A stretch of 5,542 nucleotides of DNA, from the NCBI GenBank assembly GCA_002682975.1, contig NYSJ01000034.1, positions 8,155 through 13,696 on the forward strand, in the 5' to 3' direction. Below, one piece after another: positions 1 through 5,542 of the stretch (its first letter is position 1; every line of letters begins with the position of its first letter). The position numbers and the translations under genes were made by a program. The stretch is from Paracoccaceae bacterium. GTDB lineage: Bacteria > Pseudomonadota > Alphaproteobacteria > Rhodobacterales > Rhodobacteraceae. The notes under the pieces are model-generated. The model made no database searches. It was not told where the DNA came from and worked only from the letters and a program-made list of their open reading frames with translations.

Positions 1-1140
1 TATATTCTTATCTTGCATTATTGATATAAATGTTTGAGCCATTTTACCGGCATCTCCCCAAATATACGTATGGTAATCTAATGGATTAGCTAGTGCCACC
101 TTGGCACCTAATGCACTATTAAGGCCATTAGTTTGTTCTTTTGTTAATTTTGGAAATACAAGCTGCGAACCGTTACAAATATCTGCGATTAAGCTTGCCT
201 CGCCACCTGAGCAAGACACTGACGCCACGGATGAACCTGATAATCGTCCATGACAGTGAAAAACTTTTAATGTTTCTATGAACTCGGAAAGAGAATTCAC
301 TCTCGCAACCCCAAGCCTTTTCATAAGAGCTGACGCCCCTTTATCATTCCCCGCGAGTGAAGCCGTATGAGATACTGCTGATAGCTGTGCGTGTTCTGAC
401 TTACCAATTTTTATTACAACTATTGCCTTGCCAAGCTCATCACACAAACTTACCAACTTTTCAAAATTTCTTATTGACCCTAGGCCTTCTACATACAGAC
501 CCAGAGCGGTAACTCTTGTATCTTTCACAATATTTGTAGCTAGTTCAGCCAATCCCAGTTGCGCTTGGTTTCCTGCAGTTACTGCATAACCGATAGGCAA
601 GCCCCGTTTTTGCATCGTAAGATTTATCATGATGTTAGAACTCTGCGTAATAATGGCAACGCCACTATCAACACGCTGACCTCCATGCTGGTCTGGCCAT
701 AAACAGAAATTATCAAAATAATTAATAATACCGTAGCAGTTAGGACCCAGAATAGGCATCCTTCCAGCTGCATCAATTAACGCTCTTTGCAACTCATGAC
801 CATCTTTTAACTCAACGACAGCTTCTGAGTATCCAGATGCAAAGCAGACTGCCCCACCGCAGTTTACCTTTGAAAGTTGCGAAATTATATCGACAGTAGC
901 CTTCCTATTAACGCCAACAAAAGCCGCATCAATCAAGCTCGGCAAATCACTTATGTTTCTATACGTTTCGCATCCACAAAAATCGACTTCAGATGGATGT
1001 ATCGCAAATATCCGCCCGCTAAACCCCATTTTTTTTAGCTGAAAGACAATAGATTTACCCCAAACTCCTCCACCGATAACAGCTACATTTTTTGGATTAA
1101 GAAATCTATCTAAAGCATTGATATTATATTTATTTATCAC
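1..1140 (-). CDS. NDP-forming acyl-CoA synthetase (acetate--CoA ligase family), N-terminal 380 residues, truncated by window edge
   Basis: The reverse strand is open from a GTG at 1140 to position 1 with no stop, giving 380 residues of a family whose fused members usually have about 690-730. In order: a CoA-binding Rossmann domain with a glycine-rich turn (GGGVWGK, residues 23-29), a GPNCYG motif near 133-138, WPDQHGG (148-154), QSSN (166-169), then the ligase domain with SHTASLAG around 257-264. By family knowledge His258 is the likely phosphorylated catalytic histidine, equivalent to that of succinyl-CoA synthetase alpha. SCSGGEA and NPLDYHTYIWGD (352-363) follow. The C-terminal ATP-grasp domain, if fused, lies beyond position 1. 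The enzyme should make an acyl-CoA from a carboxylic acid, CoA and ATP, releasing ADP and phosphate. It starts 16 bases after the acyl-CoA dehydrogenase stop, so the two probably share a substrate line. The substrate is unknown; gamma-butyrobetaine, crotonobetaine or carnitine are inferences from the cluster. No good Shine-Dalgarno precedes the GTG, but the Rossmann domain begins so early that a much later start is unlikely. Confidence 0.9.
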   Translation of the reverse strand, partial: MINKYNINALDRFLNPKNVAVIGGGVWGKSIVFQLKKMGFSGRIFAIHPSEVDFCGCETYRNISDLPSLIDAAFVGVNRKATVDIISQLSKVNCGGAVCFASGYSEAVVELKDGHELQRALIDAAGRMPILGPNCYGIINYFDNFCLWPDQHGGQRVDSGVAIITQSSNIMINLTMQKRGLPIGYAVTAGNQAQLGLAELATNIVKDTRVTALGLYVEGLGSIRNFEKLVSLCDELGKAIVVIKIGKSEHAQLSAVSHTASLAGNDKGASALMKRLGVARVNSLSEFIETLKVFHCHGRLSGSSVASVSCSGGEASLIADICNGSQLVFPKLTKEQTNGLNSALGAKVALANPLDYHTYIWGDAGKMAQTFISIMQDKNI

Positions 1141-1156
1141 CTTATGTATCGCAATG

Positions 1157-2317
1157 CTAAGAGCCCAGCGGCCTCAATAGCTCTCTACTAATTATATGTT
1201 TTTGAATTTCCGAGGTACCATCCCAAATGCGTTCGACTCGCGCATCACGCCAGAACCTCTCAATTGGGTAGTCATTCATAAGACCCATACCACCATGAAT
1301 TTGCAATGTCATATCAGTTACACGTGCAAGCATTTCTGAAGCATAAAGTTTGGCAGAGGCGATTTCTCTGTTGGCATTCAAACCTTGATCTAATTTCCAG
1401 GCAGAGCTTAAGGTTAGTAGATCTGCAGCATCAATTTCAGTGATCATATCGGCTAGCTGAAAACTAATGCCTTGAAATTTTCCAATACTTTCCCCAAACT
1501 GCTTTCGATCTGCGCTATAATTTACGGCATATTCAAAACAGCGCCTGGCTCGGCCTACTGACATTGTAGCAACCGTAATTCGGGTAGCATATAACCAGGT
1601 ATTCATGACTGCAAAGCCACCATCAACCTCACCTAAAACCTGCTCATTAGACAAACGGCAATTATCAAATTCAAGGATCATATTATTATATCCTTTATGA
1701 CTAACCGATTTATAGCCATCGCGTATTGTAAAACCCGGCGTTCCTCTATCTACCAAAAATGCCGTAATCCGCTTCTTTGGCCCTTTGGGAGTTTGATCCT
1801 CGCCTGTAGCTACAAAAACAATTACAAAATCCGCGTGGTCAGCTCCCGAAATGAAATGTTTGACGCCATTTAACAGCCAATCGCCTCCATCACGAACAGC
1901 AGAGCATTTCATGCCCCGAACATCAGATCCAGCATCTGGCTCCGTCATCGCCAGTGCATCCATTTTTTCACCTTTTATGGCAGGAAATAAATATTTCTCT
2001 CTTTGATCACCTGAACAAGCCATTAGTATATTTTGAGGTCGTCCAAAGAAATGATTAAGCGCCATTGAAGCCCGACCTAGCTCACGCTCAACCAAGGCAA
2101 ACTCTAAATGATTTAAACCAGCGCCACCGACTTCGCTTGGAAAATTACATGCATAAAATCCAAGTTCGATTGTTTTTTTCTTTATCTCGTCAGAAACTTC
2201 TTTCCGAACTACGCCGGTAGCTTCAACCTCGTTTTCAAAGGGATAAATTTCTTTTTCAACAAAGTTTCTAACCGTATCAACTATCATTTGCTGTTCTTCA
2301 GATAATCCAAAATTCAT
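1157..2317 (-). CDS. acyl-CoA dehydrogenase (FAD-dependent), with Asp at the usual catalytic Glu position
   Basis: A complete 386-residue flavoprotein of normal length for short/medium-chain acyl-CoA dehydrogenases. The N-terminal helical domain runs to about residue 120. The flavin signature AMTEPDAGSD is at 123-132, with the beta domain to about 230. The C-terminal helical domain carries RKQFG (271-275), QIHGGMG (339-345) and DGTSEIQ (366-372). It would oxidise an acyl-CoA to the trans-2-enoyl-CoA and pass electrons to electron-transfer flavoprotein, in the cytoplasm. In MCAD/SCAD-type enzymes the catalytic base is the Glu just before GTSE; here it is Asp366. The alternative helix G position used by isovaleryl- and long-chain enzymes is Thr245, so no Glu replaces it there. 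The ATG is supported by a strong ribosome site at 2320-2326. It lies 7 bases after the carnitine dehydrogenase fusion and just before the acyl-CoA synthetase. A gamma-butyrobetainyl-CoA-type substrate is plausible but inferred; a branched or ordinary short acyl-CoA is also possible. Confidence 0.93.
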   Translation of the reverse strand: MNFGLSEEQQMIVDTVRNFVEKEIYPFENEVEATGVVRKEVSDEIKKKTIELGFYACNFPSEVGGAGLNHLEFALVERELGRASMALNHFFGRPQNILMACSGDQREKYLFPAIKGEKMDALAMTEPDAGSDVRGMKCSAVRDGGDWLLNGVKHFISGADHADFVIVFVATGEDQTPKGPKKRITAFLVDRGTPGFTIRDGYKSVSHKGYNNMILEFDNCRLSNEQVLGEVDGGFAVMNTWLYATRITVATMSVGRARRCFEYAVNYSADRKQFGESIGKFQGISFQLADMITEIDAADLLTLSSAWKLDQGLNANREIASAKLYASEMLARVTDMTLQIHGGMGLMNDYPIERFWRDARVERIWDGTSEIQKHIISRELLRPLGS

Positions 2318-2319
2318 AA

Positions 2320-2326
2320 CTCACCT
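2320..2326 (-). promoter_or_regulatory. ribosome binding site of the acyl-CoA dehydrogenase gene
   Basis: On the minus strand AGGTGAG lies two bases before the ATG at 2317. It overlaps the TAG stop codon (2327-2325) of the preceding fusion gene. It is the clearest Shine-Dalgarno in the window, it fixes the start, and the overlap suggests that translation of the two genes is linked. Confidence 0.75.
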
Positions 2327-3722
2327 ATTTGAATATTCTTTTTAATTTTGAGGCAACTTCACCCTCTGGCTCACTTGATTTTCGGGTATTTAAGTTGACA
2401 TGCAGTAGAAATTGCTCACAGGTCGCCAGGCTAACCTTATCTGTTTTTCGCCTCATTGTATGAAAAAGCTTGAGCTTCTTTCCATCTACAAGCAGCACGG
2501 ATGTGTCCACATATATGTGCTCGCCAGCTAGTGTCTCATTTAAATACTTTATGTGGTTTTCCACAGTAAAATAACTATTTCCAGAAGCTATATAATCAGA
2601 GTCGACACCTACTGAAGAAAGAAAACCATCAGCCGCATCCGAAAAAACCTGGCCGTATCGGCCTTCGTTCATGTGACCATTATAATCTGTCCAATCAATG
2701 GGTATTACCCTATCCACACTAACAATAATTTTATTTTTAAGAGTTTTTTCCTCAGAAATCATCTTCTCATGATTAACAATTAAACTTCCCGCAGCAAAGT
2801 TTTGCTGTTTTAAACTACGTAAAATGGCGATCAAGTTTCTATCTCTAATGCGTTCAAGCTCATGAATTGATTTATCGCCTGACTGAGTATCAGACTGAGA
2901 TGCTATTTTTTCAACAAGCTCGTCAGTCAATTCAGGAACATCCATCAACTTTGTCCAAGGCCACTGCAAGCAGGGACCGAATTGAGATAAAAAGTGTTTC
3001 ATGCCAGCCTTACCACCAGCAATGCGATATGTTTCAAATAGACCCATTTGAGCCCACCGAATACCAAAGCCGTATCTAATTGCATTATCGATTTCTGAAG
3101 TGGTAGCAATATCATCTTTAATTAACCATAAAGCTTCTCGCCAAACTGCCTCAAGAAATCTATCTGCCAGATGAGCATCAATCTCTTTTCTCACATGCAA
3201 CGGATAAAATCCTAATTTTGTTAAAATTTCCATCGCGTTATTTAAGTAAGTCATCGATGTTTTATTACTGCCCACAACTTCGATTAAGGGTAATAAATAA
3301 ACTGGATTGAACGGATGACAGACGATTATTTGATCTGGTGCTTTAGAACTTTCTTGAAGTTCCGAAGGCTTATAGCCCGACGTTGATGAAGCGATTACAG
3401 CTGATGGAGAACAAACACTCTGAATTTCTACATAGACACTATGTTTGATTTGCAATCTCTCTGGAACACTTTCTTGTATCCAATCCGCACCCAGAACAGC
3501 ATCAGCGATGGTTTTACAAAACTTTACTTTACCCTCTTTGGGTAACTGACACTCGTAAAGCATTGGAAGGGCGAAACGGGCATTATCAACAACTTCGAAA
3601 AGAGTTTCTTCTGCACTTGGATCTGGGTCATATACACTTACGTCCCAGCCATTTAGTAAAAACCTAGCGGCCCATCCTCCACCTATTACTCCACCACCAA
3701 TAATTGCGACCTTTTTAGTCAT
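2325..3722 (-). CDS. lcdH: bifunctional L-carnitine 3-dehydrogenase / betainyl-CoA thioesterase
   Basis: A 465-residue fusion. Residues 1 to about 315 form a 3-hydroxyacyl-CoA dehydrogenase-type enzyme. The NAD site is GGGVIGGG (9-16), followed by an acidic Asp32 at the end of the second strand, favouring NAD over NADP. Ser115, His136 (in HPFNP), Asn139 and Glu148 show the spacing of the catalytic set of L-3-hydroxyacyl-CoA dehydrogenases (Ser/His/Asn/Glu 137/158/161/170 in the human enzyme). After a charged linker near 316-332, residues 333-465 form a 4HBT-type hotdog thioesterase with DWTDYNGHMN (343-352); Asp346 is the likely catalytic acid. By family knowledge, carnitine dehydrogenases fused to a thioesterase occur in rhizobia and relatives. 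The first domain oxidises L-carnitine to 3-dehydrocarnitine; the second hydrolyses betainyl-CoA, made by the cleavage enzyme, to glycine betaine. The BKACE gene in the same cluster strongly supports this. The start is the ATG right before the Rossmann strand; only a weak GGTAG-like ribosome site precedes it. Another short hydroxy-acid substrate cannot be excluded. Confidence 0.88.
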   Translation of the reverse strand: MTKKVAIIGGGVIGGGWAARFLLNGWDVSVYDPDPSAEETLFEVVDNARFALPMLYECQLPKEGKVKFCKTIADAVLGADWIQESVPERLQIKHSVYVEIQSVCSPSAVIASSTSGYKPSELQESSKAPDQIIVCHPFNPVYLLPLIEVVGSNKTSMTYLNNAMEILTKLGFYPLHVRKEIDAHLADRFLEAVWREALWLIKDDIATTSEIDNAIRYGFGIRWAQMGLFETYRIAGGKAGMKHFLSQFGPCLQWPWTKLMDVPELTDELVEKIASQSDTQSGDKSIHELERIRDRNLIAILRSLKQQNFAAGSLIVNHEKMISEEKTLKNKIIVSVDRVIPIDWTDYNGHMNEGRYGQVFSDAADGFLSSVGVDSDYIASGNSYFTVENHIKYLNETLAGEHIYVDTSVLLVDGKKLKLFHTMRRKTDKVSLATCEQFLLHVNLNTRKSSEPEGEVASKLKRIFK

Positions 3723-3752
3723 ATTTAACTACCATATTCGTTCATACCAAAA

Positions 3753-4514
3753 TTATACTGTTCGCTCTGTGTAACCATCAACAGCTATAGCTTGACCGGT
3801 AATCATAGAGGCCTTATCACTCGCCAAAAATACTGCCATATCAGCAACATCATCTTCACTTACAAAACTTCTCATTGCTGTACCTTCGGAATATACTTTT
3901 CTAAGCTCATCTTGCGTTAGACCAGAAGCATCGCTTTCAATAGATAAAACCTTTTCCATTCTGGGTCCACTTACAGCTCCTGGACATATGGCATTAACAC
4001 GCACACCATAATCACCTAATTCCATCGCCATTGATTTTGTTAAGCCAACTATACCCCACTTTGCGGCGACATACGGTGAGCGATTTGGTACTCCAAATAA
4101 ACCAGAAACAGATGAGGTGAAAATAATACAGCCAGTTTTTTGCAGCTTCATTATTCGTGAAGCCCAAGATGCACTATGGAATGCTCCAAACAAATTAACT
4201 TCTACACATCTCTTCCATTCTTGATGATCAATTATATCCACCGAACCAGCTGGACCACCTACTCCAGCATTTGCGTACATAATATCGACACCTCCAAACT
4301 CATCCATTATATGCTGATGAAAGGCTACCATTTGGTTACTGTCAGAAACATCTGCACAGAAAGATATGGCTACTTTGTAATATTTAGACACAGTTTTAAC
4401 CAAGTCCGGATCGTTATCACAAATTGCGACTTGTGCACCCTCATCTAGGTAACGCCTAGCGATGGTTAAGCCGATGCCACTTCCTCCTCCAGTTATAACA
4501 ACGCGACGGGTCAT
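3753..4514 (-). CDS. short-chain dehydrogenase/reductase (SDR), NAD-type; possible D-carnitine or 3-hydroxybutyrate dehydrogenase
   Basis: A complete classical SDR of 253 residues, the usual length. The cofactor motif TGGGSGIG is at 8-15. Asp33 at the end of the second strand predicts NAD rather than NADP. NAG is at 82-84, with Asn107, Ser135, Tyr148 and Lys152 forming the catalytic tetrad; Ser to Tyr is 13 residues and YxxxK is intact. The tail GQAIAVDGY is typical. It catalyses NAD-linked oxidation or reduction of a hydroxyl/keto group in the cytosol. It starts two bases after the BKACE stop, so it is almost certainly co-translated with it, and lies 30 bases before the carnitine dehydrogenase fusion. 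In this context two roles fit: D-carnitine dehydrogenase (an SDR activity described in Agrobacterium), which would give the same 3-dehydrocarnitine, or interconversion of acetoacetate and 3-hydroxybutyrate. SDR sequence alone does not settle the substrate; the fold and cofactor class are certain. Confidence 0.92.
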   Translation of the reverse strand: MTRRVVITGGGSGIGLTIARRYLDEGAQVAICDNDPDLVKTVSKYYKVAISFCADVSDSNQMVAFHQHIMDEFGGVDIMYANAGVGGPAGSVDIIDHQEWKRCVEVNLFGAFHSASWASRIMKLQKTGCIIFTSSVSGLFGVPNRSPYVAAKWGIVGLTKSMAMELGDYGVRVNAICPGAVSGPRMEKVLSIESDASGLTQDELRKVYSEGTAMRSFVSEDDVADMAVFLASDKASMITGQAIAVDGYTERTV

Positions 4515-4516
4515 TC

Positions 4517-5428
4517 TTACAAACTCGGTAAACGTTTCTTTAAATTTAATTTAGCTCTAACTTCCTTTGCAGTCATAACCTCTGCACCCATTCCTTCAAT
4601 TATAACTTTCGCTCTTTCAACTAGCTGCTCATTGGTTGCTAAAACGCCTTTTCTTAGCCACAGGTTATCTTCAAGACCAACACGCACATTTCCCCCAGCC
4701 AATACTGCCGCAGCAACGTAAGCCATTTGATTTCGCCCCAAAGAAAAAGCGGAAAAAGTCCAGCCTTCTGGAACATTATTGACCATTGCCATAAATGTGT
4801 TCAAATCATCTGGCGCTCCCCAAGGAACACCCATACATAATTGAACCAATGCATCTGCCGCGATAACTTTTTCGGATACAAGCTGTTTTGCAAACCAGAG
4901 ATGACCCGTATCAAAAGCTTCAATCTCAGTTTTAACACCCAAATTAGTCATCATTCCGCCCATCGACCGCAACATTCCTGGCGTGTTAGTCATTACGTAA
5001 TCAGCTTCTGCAAAATTCATCGTACCACAGTCCAGGGTACACAGCTCAGGTAAGCATTCTGCTATATGAGCAACTCTCTCTTCCGCACTGATCATGTCTG
5101 TTCCTTTTGCTAACGGTAAAGGAGAACTTGACCCTCCCAAAACCAGATCTCCCCCCATCCCTGCCGTTAAATTTAAAACAACGTCTACGTCAGACGCACG
5201 GATCCTATCGGTAACTTCGCGGTAGTAGGTTATATCACGACTTGGCGCGCCAGTATTTGGATCTCTTACGTGACAATGAACTACAGCAGCACCAGCTTTT
5301 GCAGCGAGGATAGCACTATCAGCGATCTGCTTAGGGCTGCGGGGCACAAATTCACTTCTATCCTGCGAGCCTCCAGATCCGGTGATCGCGCATGTGATGA
5401 ATACCTTTTTGCTGAAATTTAGGGGCAT
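4517..5428 (-). CDS. beta-keto acid cleavage enzyme (BKACE, DUF849), probably 3-dehydrocarnitine-specific
   Basis: A complete 303-residue TIM-barrel protein of the DUF849 / 3-keto-5-aminohexanoate cleavage enzyme family, normal length. The zinc-binding HCH motif is at 51-53 (VVHCHVRDPNTG). A later Glu253 in VGLEDN is the third metal ligand by analogy with Kce Glu230; Arg249 and Asp254 match Kce Arg226 and Asp231 in spacing. The strand EIEAFDTGHL (168-177) and a conserved CMGVPWG region near 198-204 complete the family pattern. Family members condense a beta-keto acid with acetyl-CoA and split it into acetoacetate plus a shortened acyl-CoA. With a carnitine dehydrogenase-thioesterase fusion in the same operon, the likely substrate is 3-dehydrocarnitine, giving betainyl-CoA and acetoacetate. 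It is the first gene of the cluster, with a GGAAAG ribosome site 6 bases before the ATG. Substrate choice within this broad family is inferred from context, not from a specificity residue I can name. Confidence 0.93.
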   Translation of the reverse strand: MPLNFSKKVFITCAITGSGGSQDRSEFVPRSPKQIADSAILAAKAGAAVVHCHVRDPNTGAPSRDITYYREVTDRIRASDVDVVLNLTAGMGGDLVLGGSSSPLPLAKGTDMISAEERVAHIAECLPELCTLDCGTMNFAEADYVMTNTPGMLRSMGGMMTNLGVKTEIEAFDTGHLWFAKQLVSEKVIAADALVQLCMGVPWGAPDDLNTFMAMVNNVPEGWTFSAFSLGRNQMAYVAAAVLAGGNVRVGLEDNLWLRKGVLATNEQLVERAKVIIEGMGAEVMTAKEVRAKLNLKKRLPSL

Positions 5429-5434
5429 TTTTAA

Positions 5435-5440
5435 CTTTCC
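5435..5440 (-). promoter_or_regulatory. ribosome binding site of the BKACE gene
   Basis: GGAAAG on the minus strand, six bases before the ATG at 5428. The spacing and purine run support that start, which immediately precedes the first barrel strand (KKVFITCAITG). Confidence 0.55.
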
Positions 5441-5453
5441 AGAATTTTATGGT

Positions 5454-5471
5454 TTATATTTAACAATATAA
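5454..5471. repeat. short inverted repeat upstream of the operon, possible operator
   Basis: Arms TTATATT and AATATAA (7 bases each, perfect) flank the 4-base spacer TAAC. The centre lies about 35 bases before the BKACE start, where a repressor could block transcription. In sequence this AT-rich, a 7-base palindrome can arise by chance, so the operator role is only a suggestion. Confidence 0.3.
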
Positions 5472-5518
5472 CGAGAGACTTGTTTTATCTAGGAAGAATT
5501 TACGGTAATATATGACAA

Positions 5519-5542
5519 ATGACCGACATATTCACACCATTA
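5519..5542 (+). CDS. possible 5' end of a divergent gene, cut by window edge; N-terminus resembles Old Yellow Enzyme-type FMN oxidoreductases
   Basis: Only eight codons are visible, reading MTDIFTPL. This matches the usual opening of NADH:flavin oxidoreductases of the OYE/trimethylamine dehydrogenase type, which begin near 'LF.P..IG...L.NR'. Members of that family, such as dimethylglycine and stachydrine demethylases, act downstream of glycine betaine. No good ribosome site precedes this ATG; an AGGAAG at 5491-5496 is 22 bases away. A second ATG at 5512 in another frame (MTNDRHIHTI) is an equally formal alternative. Eight residues cannot prove a gene. Confidence 0.25.

Larger units (their letters stand above)
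5429..5511. promoter_or_regulatory. upstream region of the carnitine cluster, probably holding its promoter
   Basis: An AT-rich stretch of about 83 bases between the first gene of the minus-strand cluster and a possible divergent plus-strand start. Since the downstream gene gaps are 2-30 bases, the operon promoter should lie here. I see several TATA-like hexamers and one TTGTCA on the minus strand near the right edge, but no -35/-10 pair with convincing sequence and spacing, so no exact promoter is assigned. Confidence 0.5.

Noticed and set aside
1157..2317. Calling the acyl-CoA dehydrogenase CaiA (crotonobetainyl-CoA reductase)
   Set aside because: As I recall it, CaiA has a Glu in the helix G region and lacks the DGTSEIQ pattern; here helix G has Thr245 and Asp366 sits at the other position, so it is a different branch.
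2325..2762. Independent translation of the thioesterase domain from the internal ATG (residue 321)
   Set aside because: GAGAAG directly abuts that ATG with no spacing, so it is not a credible ribosome site; the long fused frame is uninterrupted.
2867..3079. 70-codon plus-strand open frame inside the carnitine dehydrogenase fusion
   Set aside because: It lies opposite a clearly conserved enzyme, has no ribosome site and no recognisable protein features; it is a shadow frame.
3723..3752. Tiny leader frame (six codons) in the 30-base gap before the fusion gene
   Set aside because: Too short, lacks a ribosome site and shows no regulatory hairpin; likely chance.
4176..4448. 90-codon plus-strand open frame inside the SDR gene
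   Set aside because: Antisense to the conserved NAD-binding half of the SDR; its composition is that of a complement of coding sequence.
4841..5053. 70-codon plus-strand open frame inside the BKACE gene
   Set aside because: Antisense to conserved barrel sequence, rich in Cys/His/Ser as expected of a shadow, no start signal.
5429..5542. Precise sigma-70 promoter for the operon
   Set aside because: A TTGTCA box exists on the minus strand but no good -10 lies 16-18 bases away; the AT-rich composition makes partial matches uninformative.

Overview
The window holds one tightly packed minus-strand gene cluster of five genes, read from about 5428 down to position 1, plus a short upstream region at the right edge. 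The sequence is AT-rich (roughly 40% G+C by eye), while the proteins look proteobacterial, most like alphaproteobacterial enzymes for quaternary-amine catabolism. A marine alphaproteobacterium is a reasonable guess, but nothing in the window fixes the taxon. No rRNA, tRNA, mobile element or CRISPR array is visible, and no stretch over 300 bases lacks a gene.

Layout in transcription order: (1) a zinc-dependent beta-keto acid cleavage enzyme (BKACE, DUF849), 5428-4517; (2) a short-chain dehydrogenase/reductase (SDR), 4514-3753; (3) a fusion of an L-carnitine dehydrogenase-type 3-hydroxyacyl dehydrogenase with a C-terminal hotdog thioesterase, 3722-2325; (4) an acyl-CoA dehydrogenase, 2317-1157; (5) the first 380 residues of an NDP-forming acyl-CoA synthetase, 1140-1, cut by the window edge. 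Gaps are 2, 30, 7 and 16 bases with no terminator-like hairpin seen, so this reads as one operon driven from the region right of 5428.

The most economical reading is L-carnitine catabolism. The dehydrogenase domain oxidises L-carnitine to 3-dehydrocarnitine. BKACE cleaves this with acetyl-CoA to betainyl-CoA and acetoacetate. The fused thioesterase releases glycine betaine and CoA. The SDR may feed in D-carnitine or act on acetoacetate/3-hydroxybutyrate. The acyl-CoA dehydrogenase and synthetase are not needed for that core route. They suggest an added upstream arm that activates and desaturates a related acid such as gamma-butyrobetaine, which is inference.

At the right edge, 24 bases on the plus strand could encode the first eight residues of a divergent gene. 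The peptide resembles the start of FMN-dependent Old Yellow Enzyme-type oxidoreductases, some of which demethylate betaine-derived amines. This is very thin evidence but fits the pathway. The system is best described as a compact variant of a known pathway. The points most worth checking are the Glu-to-Asp change in the acyl-CoA dehydrogenase and the true substrate of the dehydrogenase/synthetase pair.
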